From contig NZ_JBQKGJ010000001.1 in the NCBI RefSeq assembly GCF_052118845.1, positions 62,001 to 126,000 on the forward strand: a stretch of DNA of 64,000 bases, given 5' to 3'. Source of the DNA: Bilifractor sp002394235 (lineage in GTDB: Bacteria; Bacillota; Clostridia; Lachnospirales; Lachnospiraceae). This document shows positions 17,219 to 24,758 of this stretch, piece by piece (position 1 is the stretch's first letter; every line of letters begins with the position of its first letter). The translations under genes and the position numbers were made by a program. Under the pieces are notes generated by a model. That model searched no databases. It was not told the origin of the DNA and saw nothing but the letters and a program-made list of their open reading frames with translations.

Positions 17219-18110
17219 CGTTCTCCTCCTCTCTCGACTTCTTCACGGCATCAATCCAAGCTCTAACCATGTCATTGCCCTTACCTCCTTCAGCCTCCTC
17301 CCGTTCTTTGCGGTACTCACGGAGGGAATCGATCGCGGCATTCTTATTTCGCTGAACTGTAGAGAGCTCCTTTTCAAGCCGTAGTATCAAGTTATCTGCG
17401 TTTTCGGTAGTGGTTTGTAGCTGATATGCTTCGCCCGGTAGACGTTCCCCGTTTTCAATCCGCTTCTGAATTTCTCGATAGTAACTCTCCTCATCCTCTT
17501 TGTTTTGGAATGATCTCTTGGTCTCAGATCTTGTCATCGTGGACATGGCAACAGGCTTTCCATCGCGGTATCTGTTGATGGCCTTCATGATTCTGCGTTC
17601 CCGTATGGTGTACATCTGGATCTCTTGAATTAGCTGTGTCTCCGTGTCATCAGGAATATCATCCAAGAAGGCTTCTTCCTCATCATCGAGCACTCCCCAT
17701 TTAGCCAGGGAGTAGGCTCCATGCTTCAGAGCGTATGTGTTGCCTTTCGGCTGCACATGCTTATGGCCAACTGCGAATGTGTTCCCCTTATGAGGCCGTC
17801 CTCTAGGTTTTGGCTTCTTGGCTTCTTCGGCTTTCGCTTCAGCCTCTGCCTTGGTAGGTCTGCCTCGCTTTTTCTTCTGCAACGTTGCACCTTTTTGAGG
17901 TGTTGCGTTGCGCTTTTCCTCTGCAACGTTGCGTTCGTTTTTTTTTACATTACGGTCAGGGTTCGGAGAATCCCACTTGTCACGGTTTTTCCAGCTCCTC
18001 ACTGTTCCCTCGGCAACTCCCAGAGCTTGGGCGATTTCCTTCAGAGTTCTATTCTCGTTCGCATATAGCTTCCGGGCTTTTTCTCGTGCAGGGTTATTTG
18101 ACTTTGGCAT
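17208..18110 (-). CDS. terS: Terminase small subunit
   Basis: A 300-residue protein with an N-terminal helix-turn-helix (ARKLYANENRTLKEIAQALG, then EGTVRSWKNRDKWD) for binding the packaging site, like YqaS/PBSX small terminases. A long Lys/Arg/Pro-rich linker with AT-hook-like KPRGRPHKGN and KKRGRPTKA motifs follows (residues 80-110), then a helical oligomerisation part. The AT-hook-like stretches are basic DNA-binding elements. The GGAGG directly abuts the ATG, closer than usual, so the exact start is less certain. Confidence 0.85.
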   Translation of the reverse strand: MPKSNNPAREKARKLYANENRTLKEIAQALGVAEGTVRSWKNRDKWDSPNPDRNVKKNERNVAEEKRNATPQKGATLQKKKRGRPTKAEAEAKAEEAKKPKPRGRPHKGNTFAVGHKHVQPKGNTYALKHGAYSLAKWGVLDDEEEAFLDDIPDDTETQLIQEIQMYTIRERRIMKAINRYRDGKPVAMSTMTRSETKRSFQNKEDEESYYREIQKRIENGERLPGEAYQLQTTTENADNLILRLEKELSTVQRNKNAAIDSLREYRKEREEAEGGKGNDMVRAWIDAVKKSREEENGDS

Positions 18111-18161
18111 CCTCCTTTCCCCCTTTCCGTGTATAGTTTCGGCATGATAGCTAAGCTTTCA

Positions 18162-18815
18162 TCACAGTTTCGTGATGAATTCAGCTTTTGAGAACGCATG
18201 TTCTCCAGCCATCATTTTCAAAAAGTCCTCTTTGGAGAAGTTCGACAGACGGAAGATTTCTTCAGGCTTCATTCCTAACTGTTTCCCGATCTCGTCCACT
18301 GTCTTCCCCTCTTTGAGAAGCTCTTGAACTATGTGTTTCATGGGTTCAAGGAGATGTTCTCCTCGAATCAGGATGTCCAGATCCTCGTCCTTATAGAACT
18401 TCGCCTGCCCTCTATGTTGTACGATGTGGAACCACTGTGCCGCCTTCGTACTATCCTGAGGGAAGAGCATCTCTGGGTGATTCTGAAGCCATTGAAGATC
18501 CTGGTGCGTATTGATTATCGTCAGGCCTTCTGGCTTATTCTTATCAATCCAGTCAACAAATGCCGGATATTCAAGGTCAGATACCACAAGCGCGCATTTC
18601 TTAATGCCCGCCATCTCGCATATCTTCCCGAGAACTAGAGAATCTTTTCCGGCAGACCATCCATAAGCGGCCTTCTTGCCTTTTGTCTTCTCTTTTATGT
18701 CCTCTACAGCCGCCTTTACCTTAGCATCCAGATCAGCCTTTTTGACTGTCTCTTTAATTGCCTTAACAGCCGCGATCCAGTCCTCGTTCTTTATATTCTG
18801 CTTCTTTCCTAACAT
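18162..18815 (-). CDS. PP-loop (PAPS reductase-like) protein, apparently chimeric
   Basis: I choose the ATG at 18815 because AGGAAGGAGC lies 6-7 nt before it; the product is 217 residues. SAGKDS at 54-59 is the PP-loop that binds ATP, followed by CALVVSDLEYPAFVDWI and INTHQDLQWLQNHPEMLFPQ as in phage PAPS-reductase-family proteins. The usual C-terminal half of that family (GRR.xDG motif) is absent. From about residue 148 the sequence instead resembles the tail of phage ParB-like proteins, with a helix-turn-helix-like TVDEIGKQLGMKPEEIFRLS. It overlaps the symporter gene by 7 nt, so they are co-translated. Substrate unknown. Confidence 0.65.
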   Translation of the reverse strand: MLGKKQNIKNEDWIAAVKAIKETVKKADLDAKVKAAVEDIKEKTKGKKAAYGWSAGKDSLVLGKICEMAGIKKCALVVSDLEYPAFVDWIDKNKPEGLTIINTHQDLQWLQNHPEMLFPQDSTKAAQWFHIVQHRGQAKFYKDEDLDILIRGEHLLEPMKHIVQELLKEGKTVDEIGKQLGMKPEEIFRLSNFSKEDFLKMMAGEHAFSKAEFITKL

Positions 18816-20191
18816 ACGGCACGCTCCTTCCTCAGCTTTGCCCCGCAGAAGCTCACTAAACCGCTCAGAAGGACGGTAAGTAGGCATCCCGCAGTCTTAT
18901 AGGCTGAAAGGTTGCAAATGTTCCCATAGGCGAAAATAGGAAGCCCTATAGCCATTGAGAGCACAACTCCAAGGGTGATATCTTTTCCATACAGCTTCGT
19001 TCCATGAAGAGTCATCATGGTCGGAAGAAGCGTGGCAGCCCTTAGAGTTCCGTATAAAAGGAAAAGCTGTGTCACAGACATACCCGGGATGTTGGCAATC
19101 AGGATTCCGAGAGCAAGCAGAATCAGCATTGATGCCTTATTCGTCTTTTCAGTCGGATGATCCAGAATATCCGTAGTGAGTGATGAGATTGCAGCAAGGT
19201 GTGAATCTACGGTGGAAAGCAGTCCGGAAATCAGCATGGCCATGAAAGGAACCATCGCCCACTTCGGAAATAGTGCCGTGATCAATTCAAAATTAACAGT
19301 GCCTGTGCTGTTTGGAATAAATCCGGATCCGGCTGCAATGAATCCAAGAAGCCCCATCGAAATCGGAGCAATAGCAAAAAGCATGGCTCCAAGTCCAAAT
19401 GCTTTTCCGAGCTTCTTTTCATCCGTACAAAACGCCCTCTGCCAAAAGCACTGGTCTCCAAATGGCCCGGAGATCAGCCCTATCGCGGTGGGAAGACCAA
19501 AGGCAAAGAAAACCTCCGCGCCTTTCCTTCCGAAAAGGCTTGTGTAATCACCGCTTATGCCACCAAGTCCCTTAACCAGGGCTGTTGTTCCTCCATTGGC
19601 TAATGCCATCGGTACGAACAGTGCACATACACCTAAGATCATTGCCATCTGCAGATCATCCGTGATTACGGAAGCCTGTATGCCACTGATTCTGGAGTAC
19701 GAATATGCGATTGCTGCCAGAATAACGGTCATTAGTGGAAACGGTAATCCTGTTGCTATGCTCATTACCTTACCACCTGCCAGCAGCTGCACAGCTGTAG
19801 ACAGGACGGATAACAGGCTCAGAGCGAACAGGTACACGTTCCTAGTGGACTTTGTTTTGTACTTACTGTAGATGTATCCAGATAAGGTGATACCTTCCGG
19901 CATCTCCTTCCTGATTTTCTTCGTGAATGGGATAAAGAAAAGCAAGCATAACAGGTTCGGCACGGTGAACCAGAACAGCCCTGCAATGCCATTCTCATAG
20001 GCTTTTTGTGCCGAAGTAAACAATGCCGGCGCCCATATCCAGGTCGCTGCTATGCTCATAGCTGCCTTTACAGCCCCCATTTTCCGGTTGCCAACATAAA
20101 AATTATCTCGGTTCCCATCATTCTTGGAGAAAATCAATGTTGCTACGATCATGACGATCGTATACACAATCAGAAATATTATTCCGATCAT
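18809..20191 (-). CDS. Sodium:solute symporter family protein encoded by the phage
   Basis: A 460-residue polytopic membrane protein with about 12-13 hydrophobic segments. The order is that of the SSS family: VGNRKMGAVKAAMSIAATWI near the N-terminus, then a GITLSGYIYSKYKTK loop, a DDLQMAMILGVCALFVPMAL segment, and SGLLSTVDSHLAAISSLTTD (the conserved sodium-site helix). The substrate cannot be told from sequence. The gene is preceded by a strong GAGGAGG site and by a leader with repeat, hairpin and small frame. Location between late regulator and terminases in a phage is unusual; it may be a lysogenic-conversion or fitness gene linked to the PP-loop gene. Confidence 0.85.
   Translation of the reverse strand: MIGIIFLIVYTIVMIVATLIFSKNDGNRDNFYVGNRKMGAVKAAMSIAATWIWAPALFTSAQKAYENGIAGLFWFTVPNLLCLLFFIPFTKKIRKEMPEGITLSGYIYSKYKTKSTRNVYLFALSLLSVLSTAVQLLAGGKVMSIATGLPFPLMTVILAAIAYSYSRISGIQASVITDDLQMAMILGVCALFVPMALANGGTTALVKGLGGISGDYTSLFGRKGAEVFFAFGLPTAIGLISGPFGDQCFWQRAFCTDEKKLGKAFGLGAMLFAIAPISMGLLGFIAAGSGFIPNSTGTVNFELITALFPKWAMVPFMAMLISGLLSTVDSHLAAISSLTTDILDHPTEKTNKASMLILLALGILIANIPGMSVTQLFLLYGTLRAATLLPTMMTLHGTKLYGKDITLGVVLSMAIGLPIFAYGNICNLSAYKTAGCLLTVLLSGLVSFCGAKLRKERAVC
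20132..20163. repeat. 32-bp direct repeat, copy inside symporter 5' end
   Basis: Identical to 20209-20240. The core TACGATC-ATGAC-GATCGTA is a perfect 7-bp inverted repeat with a 5-bp spacer. This copy encodes early transmembrane residues of the symporter. Confidence 0.85.
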
Positions 20192-20277
20192 TTGTACCTC
20201 CTCTTCTCAATCAATGTTGCTACGATCATGACGATCGTATTGCTTTGAAGAGGAGCAACGGGCAGTCCGTCCAGCAT
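20188..20277 (-). CDS. Possible 29-residue leader peptide of the symporter gene
   Basis: A frame from the ATG at 20277 ends in TGA overlapping the symporter ATG (ATGA). Residues 14-23 (TIVMIVATLI) repeat the symporter's own first transmembrane residues because the DNA is duplicated. A ribosome binding site is weak (AAAAAAGGG). It may couple translation to the symporter, or be a passive result of the duplication. Confidence 0.3.
   Translation of the reverse strand: MLDGLPVAPLQSNTIVMIVATLIEKRRYK
20209..20240. repeat. 32-bp direct repeat, copy in symporter leader
   Basis: Second identical copy, 77 bp from the first and just upstream of the Shine-Dalgarno of the symporter gene. The palindromic core could act as an operator or an mRNA hairpin; no binding protein is known. 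Confidence 0.85.
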
Positions 20278-20324
20278 CCCTTTTTTCTGTTTTCACCTTC
20301 CTTCCGGGATAAATTCCAAACATA

Positions 20325-20355
20325 AAGAGCCTGCGTCGCACGGACATAGGCTCTT
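20325..20355 (-). terminator. Hairpin in the symporter leader (attenuator-like)
   Basis: AAGAGCCT pairs with AGGCTCTT (8 bp) around a 15-nt loop; on the minus strand TTTATGTTT follows. It sits between the late regulator and the symporter, downstream of the candidate promoter, so it could terminate upstream transcripts or attenuate the symporter message. Confidence 0.5.
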
Positions 20356-20383
20356 CTGCACTGCACTTGTTAGGATTTTGCAG

Positions 20384-20413
20384 TTATCATGCTACCACTT
20401 GGGATTGTATCAA
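20384..20413 (-). promoter_or_regulatory. Candidate promoter for the symporter/PP-loop unit
   Basis: TTGATA, an 18-bp spacer and TGATAA on the minus strand, about 190 bp upstream of the symporter start. The -10 is weak. Late genes in such phages are often activated, so other signals may dominate. Confidence 0.35.
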
Positions 20414-20464
20414 GCAATTTAATTATTTTGTACACTGTGTTATGCGTGTTGCAACATATTTTTT

Positions 20465-21055
20465 CTATGCGTGAACATTCATTCCATCAATCCCGAAAAT
20501 CAGCGCTGCCATGCGCTCTTTGGCAATCTTAAGGTCTTTGTATACAAGCTCCTTTGATGTGCTCTGCTTGTCAGCAATTTCCTGTACTGTTAGGGCTGGA
20601 TTTGTAATATATTTATCGACCAGCGTTTCATATCTGCGTCTATCCAGATCGTCCTGAGATTCATCGCAGAAAATTCTGTAAATCCGAAGCATCTTGTCAA
20701 TGTGGGCAACTATCGTTGCAGTCTTGATCTTGGATTCCCGAATCGCATCAATCGTGATCTCTGGGTCTGATCGGTCACTCATCAGCTGAAGGATCCCCTG
20801 AGCATTCTCTTCCTCCAGCTGCTTTGTGGAATATACGGCCTCCTCCACGCTCAGCTTGAACATCCGATAATTTCTCAAAAGGATGTCTGTGTTATGAAGC
20901 CTTCTGTCATGGCGTCTTTTTGAGTTGATCTTTTCCTCTTCCTTGAGTTTGTTAACGGCTGTCTTTGATCCGACCTCCGCAGCCTTTTCGCAGATGCGGT
21001 CGAGATCTTCCTGAGAAATCACGACGTACACCCTCTGCTGGTCATTCTGGTCCAT
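20465..21055 (-). CDS. Putative late gene transcription regulator (sigma/ArpU-like)
   Basis: A 196-residue basic/acidic helical protein ending in a helix-turn-helix, TVQEIADKQSTSKELVYKDL with IAKERMAALIFG, preceded by a helical bundle. Proteins with this layout at the boundary between early and late genes in Firmicutes phages (ArpU, RinA types) switch on packaging and structural genes. The ATG at 21055 has GGAGGGGG before it. Everything downstream to the window edge is late gene content, in line with the role. Family identity is by architecture only. Confidence 0.6.
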   Translation of the reverse strand: MDQNDQQRVYVVISQEDLDRICEKAAEVGSKTAVNKLKEEEKINSKRRHDRRLHNTDILLRNYRMFKLSVEEAVYSTKQLEEENAQGILQLMSDRSDPEITIDAIRESKIKTATIVAHIDKMLRIYRIFCDESQDDLDRRRYETLVDKYITNPALTVQEIADKQSTSKELVYKDLKIAKERMAALIFGIDGMNVHA

Positions 21056-21124
21056 CGGCCCCCTCCTGATTCATTTATGCAGAATTGATAGAGACAAAGT
21101 GCATTGGTACTGCACATATGTGGA

Positions 21125-21153
21125 ATTATACAATAAAATTGCTTCGTGCGACA
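21125..21153 (-). promoter_or_regulatory. Candidate -10 box upstream of the late regulator
   Basis: A consensus TATAAT (minus strand, 21125-21130) lacks a good -35; the matching position reads TGTCGC, part of a TGTCGCAC element that also occurs next to the integrase. Perhaps an activator-dependent promoter. Confidence 0.3.
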
Positions 21154-21165
21154 CGATAAATATTT

Positions 21166-21402
21166 TTACACCGTCTCTTTTTCTTCGGAACCATCCTCTA
21201 TGTAGTCCCATATGCTCATCTGTCCCGGTAGCTGATCCTCGGTATTATCGTCTTGAGAAGTCTGAATTTTTTTCTTCTGCATTGATGCTCCGAATTCCTT
21301 TTCATAGCACACAGGTCCATATCCGAGCTTAATGCTCTCCGGGTCTTTCAGCTTCCGATGGCATCTCTTGCATTTCACGCTTCCTGGCCTCCTTCTTTTC
21401 AT
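21166..21402 (-). CDS. DUF6011-like zinc ribbon with C-terminal clamp-motif-like tail
   Basis: A 78-residue protein. VKCKRCHRKLKDPESIKLGY then GPVCYEKEFG is the C-x2-C..G.GP.C pattern of short DUF6011-type zinc proteins common in phages. The tail carries LPGQMSIWDYIED, similar to C-terminal peptides used to dock on the bacterial sliding clamp, and this phage encodes its own clamp. The gene overlaps the small membrane protein gene by 74 nt in another frame. Confidence 0.7.
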   Translation of the reverse strand: MKRRRPGSVKCKRCHRKLKDPESIKLGYGPVCYEKEFGASMQKKKIQTSQDDNTEDQLPGQMSIWDYIEDGSEEKETV

Positions 21403-21511
21403 GGCACTCGTAGATGCATATCATAGCGACTACCAGCACCGATCCTAGGACCGCCAGAGCACCAATTACAGCCAGGAATCCAATAATGCACCGAATCATG
21501 ATTTCTGCCAT
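21329..21511 (-). CDS. Small single-pass membrane protein
   Basis: A 60-residue protein with one hydrophobic helix (residues 7-33, CIIGFLAVIGALAVLGSVLV) followed by a charged KKEARKREMQE tail. It starts at 21511 with GGAGG 5-9 nt upstream. This Shine-Dalgarno lies just inside the left end of the duplicated block. Function unknown. Confidence 0.6.
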   Translation of the reverse strand: MAEIMIRCIIGFLAVIGALAVLGSVLVVAMICIYECHEKKEARKREMQEMPSEAERPGEH

Positions 21512-21520
21512 ATCCGCCTC

Positions 21521-22009
21521 CTACCCGAGCTGTACTGTGTGTCCTTTCATTCTTGCTGCGTCCTCCAGAAATTTATCGAGCTCTGTCCATCTTTTCTTCA
21601 TTCCTTCAAGCTGTTCCTGTGCCTTGCTGATTTCATCTCTCTTCTCGTCCATGGATTTCTCAATCCTTACCTGTTCCGATTTTAAGATCTGCAGAGCACA
21701 TTCCGGAACAATCAGCATGGGTTCACTCTCTTTCTGAAGCTCCGGCTCGGTTTTCTGGACTTTTTTCGTCTCCGGCTCCTTCGATATTGTACTGGCGATG
21801 GACGGCACAGTTTCCTTATCCTTGTTTTCCATAGGTTCCTGCTTTCTTCTCCCCGGTTTTGAGTCAGTATCTATTCCCTGTCTCCACAGGGCTTCCTTTA
21901 TTTCGTTCTCGCCGGTTGCATTCAGCTCCGCAAGGATCCCGATCATCTCAAACTTCGTCCCGCTTCGATGCTTAAATCTGTGTGCTATCTCTCTGTCTGA
22001 CATCAACAT
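21521..22009 (-). CDS. Hypothetical coiled-coil protein, copy A
   Basis: A 162-residue protein. The N-terminal 50 residues look like a small helix-turn-helix module (MSDREIAHRFKHRSGTKFEM then NEIKEALWRQGID). A charged linker follows, then a coiled coil (ILKSEQVRIEKSMDEKRDEI, continuing to KFLEDAARM). This architecture suggests a DNA-associated or regulatory protein, without proof. The start could be ATG 22009 or 22003. Identical to the copy at 23576-24064. Confidence 0.65.
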   Translation of the reverse strand: MLMSDREIAHRFKHRSGTKFEMIGILAELNATGENEIKEALWRQGIDTDSKPGRRKQEPMENKDKETVPSIASTISKEPETKKVQKTEPELQKESEPMLIVPECALQILKSEQVRIEKSMDEKRDEISKAQEQLEGMKKRWTELDKFLEDAARMKGHTVQLG

Positions 22010-22012
22010 GTT

Positions 22013-22381
22013 TTAGTATTCCTTCCGTATCGCCTTAGACAAGTCATTCAGCGTCAATCCGTTCTCTGGTCTCCAGAGATGCAGACAATTCTCTACGATA
22101 TTCACGTACTCGCTCTTCTTAGGCATGACCTGGTAGACTTCTTCCTCGTCCTTAAAAATCATCCCTTTCAACGTCGCCATATCGTTCCAGGTTAGAATTC
22201 TAAACTGATGTCTGGGAGCAACGCTCACATGCTCCATTCCATCCTCGTGATACCCGAACACTATGGAACAGGTGCCACAGTCAGGAAGCGTCACAAGCCC
22301 TGCGTACATGTCTGGAGCCACTACTTTTATGTCCCACATCCTGGTCTTATTATTCATTACGATTTCGCTAAAGTTTCTCAT
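22013..22381 (-). CDS. DUF7694-like phage protein, copy A
   Basis: The start at 22381 is chosen because GGAGAGGG lies just upstream. The 122-residue product has a pattern I associate with DUF7694: EHVSVAP, then a TW.DM helix, EEEVYQVMPKKSEYVN and CLHLWRPENGL. The function of that family is unknown; it occurs widely in phages. The end is 3 nt from the next gene's start. Identical copy at 24068-24436. Confidence 0.65.
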   Translation of the reverse strand: MRNFSEIVMNNKTRMWDIKVVAPDMYAGLVTLPDCGTCSIVFGYHEDGMEHVSVAPRHQFRILTWNDMATLKGMIFKDEEEVYQVMPKKSEYVNIVENCLHLWRPENGLTLNDLSKAIRKEY

Positions 22382-22415
22382 CTCAACCCTCTCCAAGGTC
22401 AATCCTCATCAGGTC

Positions 22416-22703
22416 TTAGCAAATCTCTTTATATCTCCGGTCAGCAGCCTCTTTTGTCCAGCCACAGCATCCAGCGTAGGAGGCATGAAGGATTCTCCCC
22501 CCGCAGTTCGGGCAGTAGTTCCAATGTGCTTCCAGTTCTTTGCTGTTGTTTACATATAGGAACCGTCTCTTTCTGTCGCTGTCCGGAAGTCCGTACCCGC
22601 ATCTCCGGCAGCTGAAATGGTCTGTTCCCCACTTCACTGCCGGAATAACCTTTGGAGGAATTGCAACAGCTCTGTCTATGCAGTCAGCTCTCACTTCTTC
22701 CAC
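22416..22703 (-). CDS. Double zinc ribbon protein, copy A
   Basis: A 95-residue protein with CRRCG (residues 32-36) and CPNCGG (64-69) pairs and a CCGW cluster, consistent with one or two small zinc sites. Role unknown; such proteins are common in the early region of Clostridia phages. The start overlaps the end of the HU-like gene by 13 nt. Identical copy at 24471-24758. Confidence 0.65.
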   Translation of the reverse strand: MEEVRADCIDRAVAIPPKVIPAVKWGTDHFSCRRCGYGLPDSDRKRRFLYVNNSKELEAHWNYCPNCGGRILHASYAGCCGWTKEAADRRYKEIC

Positions 22704-23281
22704 TCAAATTCACCCGCCTGTTCCGCATCCTCATAAGCTTTTAGTTTGTTCTGTAAATCAGCCATACCAATGAGTTTCATGTAGGTGAATGCAATAAATC
22801 CCTTGATCCCATCTGTTGCCCTCAGGGATTGGAAGTATGCCCAGAGCATTTCATCAAAGTAATCATCATCTTCCATTCGGGACCACTCTCTTTCATCAAT
22901 GCATCCGAATGCCATAAGCATTTGCCTGGTCCAGCTTCTCAGGTCTTCCACATGTTCGAAATCCCGTATCATTGCCTCATGGTCTTTGACGAACAGGGCA
23001 TTGTGAAGAAGCTCCATATTGCTCTGCGGGTCATTCACTGTCATTCTTTTCCCGAGCTTACCTTCGAACTCACGCGCCGGATCTTCGTCCTGTGGAATTC
23101 TACCCATTCTGGACTCTGCCACATCGAAACTGAACGTCCCGATTCCCGGAAGTGTCACGGAGCTGTGCTCATCAATAGTTTTCTGAACCGCTTTTCCAAT
23201 GATGGACAATACGGTATTTGCCTCCGTCTTCTTCATGCCTGTGTTCTCTGCAATGTAATTAACTAATTCACTCTTTGTCAT
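22691..23281 (-). CDS. HU-like DNA-binding protein with long C-terminal extension, copy A
   Basis: The start at 23281 has GAAAGGAGAAG before it. Residues 1-70 match the HU family: MTKSELVNYIAENTGMKKTE, the TLPGIGTFSF turn and RMGRIP at the arm, where HU has R.GRNP. About 125 more residues follow that HU lacks, with several acidic and aromatic helices (DYFDEMLWAYFQSLRATDGI). The extension may be a protein interaction domain. HU-like proteins bend DNA and help in replication or recombination. Identical copy at 24746-25336, so dosage is doubled. Confidence 0.75.
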   Translation of the reverse strand: MTKSELVNYIAENTGMKKTEANTVLSIIGKAVQKTIDEHSSVTLPGIGTFSFDVAESRMGRIPQDEDPAREFEGKLGKRMTVNDPQSNMELLHNALFVKDHEAMIRDFEHVEDLRSWTRQMLMAFGCIDEREWSRMEDDDYFDEMLWAYFQSLRATDGIKGFIAFTYMKLIGMADLQNKLKAYEDAEQAGEFEWKK

Positions 23282-23558
23282 TTTCTTCTCCTTTCTTTCC
23301 GATACGGTTACCCATACCAAGTTCCTTGAACATCATGATTTGTTGAATTACCTGTGCCATCATTGTCTTATAGCTGTTTACCTTGTTTTCTATTTTCGGT
23401 TTCCCGGCATAGACAAGGTATAGCGGGTCAAGTCCATTCTTTCGGCAATTAGGGCAGATAAAGCTATTCCATGCCTTTACATATCTCCACCCATCAACTG
23501 CTATCAGCTTGTTTTCCTGTTCTTCGACTTCTTCCGGAGGGCATTCCAGATTGACCAT
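23268..23558 (-). pseudogene. Truncated zinc protein at the duplication join
   Basis: A 96-residue remainder of the 112-residue protein at 25323-25661. The join of the duplication removed its first 16 residues, including the first CGGC zinc-binding pair; CPNCRK remains. An ATG at 23558 allows expression, since the membrane gene's GGAGG is now 13 nt upstream. A metal site built from two pairs would be broken. Confidence 0.7.
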
Positions 23559-23575
23559 AACGGTATATCCGCCTC

Positions 23576-24064
23576 CTACCCGAGCTGTACTGTGTGTCCT
23601 TTCATTCTTGCTGCGTCCTCCAGAAATTTATCGAGCTCTGTCCATCTTTTCTTCATTCCTTCAAGCTGTTCCTGTGCCTTGCTGATTTCATCTCTCTTCT
23701 CGTCCATGGATTTCTCAATCCTTACCTGTTCCGATTTTAAGATCTGCAGAGCACATTCCGGAACAATCAGCATGGGTTCACTCTCTTTCTGAAGCTCCGG
23801 CTCGGTTTTCTGGACTTTTTTCGTCTCCGGCTCCTTCGATATTGTACTGGCGATGGACGGCACAGTTTCCTTATCCTTGTTTTCCATAGGTTCCTGCTTT
23901 CTTCTCCCCGGTTTTGAGTCAGTATCTATTCCCTGTCTCCACAGGGCTTCCTTTATTTCGTTCTCGCCGGTTGCATTCAGCTCCGCAAGGATCCCGATCA
24001 TCTCAAACTTCGTCCCGCTTCGATGCTTAAATCTGTGTGCTATCTCTCTGTCTGACATCAACAT
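23576..24064 (-). CDS. Hypothetical coiled-coil protein, copy B
   Basis: Same 162-residue product as 21521-22009, with no residue difference: N-terminal helix-turn-helix-like part, charged linker, C-terminal coiled coil. In this copy the downstream neighbour is the truncated zinc gene rather than the small membrane protein gene. Confidence 0.65.
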   Translation of the reverse strand: MLMSDREIAHRFKHRSGTKFEMIGILAELNATGENEIKEALWRQGIDTDSKPGRRKQEPMENKDKETVPSIASTISKEPETKKVQKTEPELQKESEPMLIVPECALQILKSEQVRIEKSMDEKRDEISKAQEQLEGMKKRWTELDKFLEDAARMKGHTVQLG

Positions 24065-24067
24065 GTT

Positions 24068-24436
24068 TTAGTATTCCTTCCGTATCGCCTTAGACAAGTC
24101 ATTCAGCGTCAATCCGTTCTCTGGTCTCCAGAGATGCAGACAATTCTCTACGATATTCACGTACTCGCTCTTCTTAGGCATGACCTGGTAGACTTCTTCC
24201 TCGTCCTTAAAAATCATCCCTTTCAACGTCGCCATATCGTTCCAGGTTAGAATTCTAAACTGATGTCTGGGAGCAACGCTCACATGCTCCATTCCATCCT
24301 CGTGATACCCGAACACTATGGAACAGGTGCCACAGTCAGGAAGCGTCACAAGCCCTGCGTACATGTCTGGAGCCACTACTTTTATGTCCCACATCCTGGT
24401 CTTATTATTCATTACGATTTCGCTAAAGTTTCTCAT
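24068..24436 (-). CDS. DUF7694-like phage protein, copy B
   Basis: Same product as 22013-22381 without difference, with the same GGAGAGGG ribosome site before the ATG at 24436. Conserved EHVSVAP and CLHLWRP segments present. Function unknown. Confidence 0.65.
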   Translation of the reverse strand: MRNFSEIVMNNKTRMWDIKVVAPDMYAGLVTLPDCGTCSIVFGYHEDGMEHVSVAPRHQFRILTWNDMATLKGMIFKDEEEVYQVMPKKSEYVNIVENCLHLWRPENGLTLNDLSKAIRKEY

Positions 24437-24470
24437 CTCAACCCTCTCCAAGGTCAATCCTCATCAGGTC

Positions 24471-24758
24471 TTAGCAAATCTCTTTATATCTCCGGTCAGC
24501 AGCCTCTTTTGTCCAGCCACAGCATCCAGCGTAGGAGGCATGAAGGATTCTCCCCCCGCAGTTCGGGCAGTAGTTCCAATGTGCTTCCAGTTCTTTGCTG
24601 TTGTTTACATATAGGAACCGTCTCTTTCTGTCGCTGTCCGGAAGTCCGTACCCGCATCTCCGGCAGCTGAAATGGTCTGTTCCCCACTTCACTGCCGGAA
24701 TAACCTTTGGAGGAATTGCAACAGCTCTGTCTATGCAGTCAGCTCTCACTTCTTCCAC
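24471..24758 (-). CDS. Double zinc ribbon protein, copy B
   Basis: Same 95-residue product as 22416-22703 without difference; CRRCG and CPNCGG pairs retained. It overlaps the end of the HU-like copy B gene by 13 nt. Confidence 0.65.
   Translation of the reverse strand: MEEVRADCIDRAVAIPPKVIPAVKWGTDHFSCRRCGYGLPDSDRKRRFLYVNNSKELEAHWNYCPNCGGRILHASYAGCCGWTKEAADRRYKEIC

Larger units (their letters stand above)
21510..23564. repeat. 2,055-bp tandem duplication, copy A
   Basis: Every stretch compared reads the same as 23565-25619, including all encoded proteins. The blocks are head to tail and each begins with ATATCCGC, an 8-bp sequence that also follows copy B at 25620-25627. This is the signature of a duplication between short direct repeats. 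Confidence 0.95.

Noticed and set aside
20279..20321. GTG start giving a second 29-codon frame in the symporter leader
   Set aside because: It has a good GGAAGG site but a composition of shadow type (Arg/Ser runs); evidence too weak to list.
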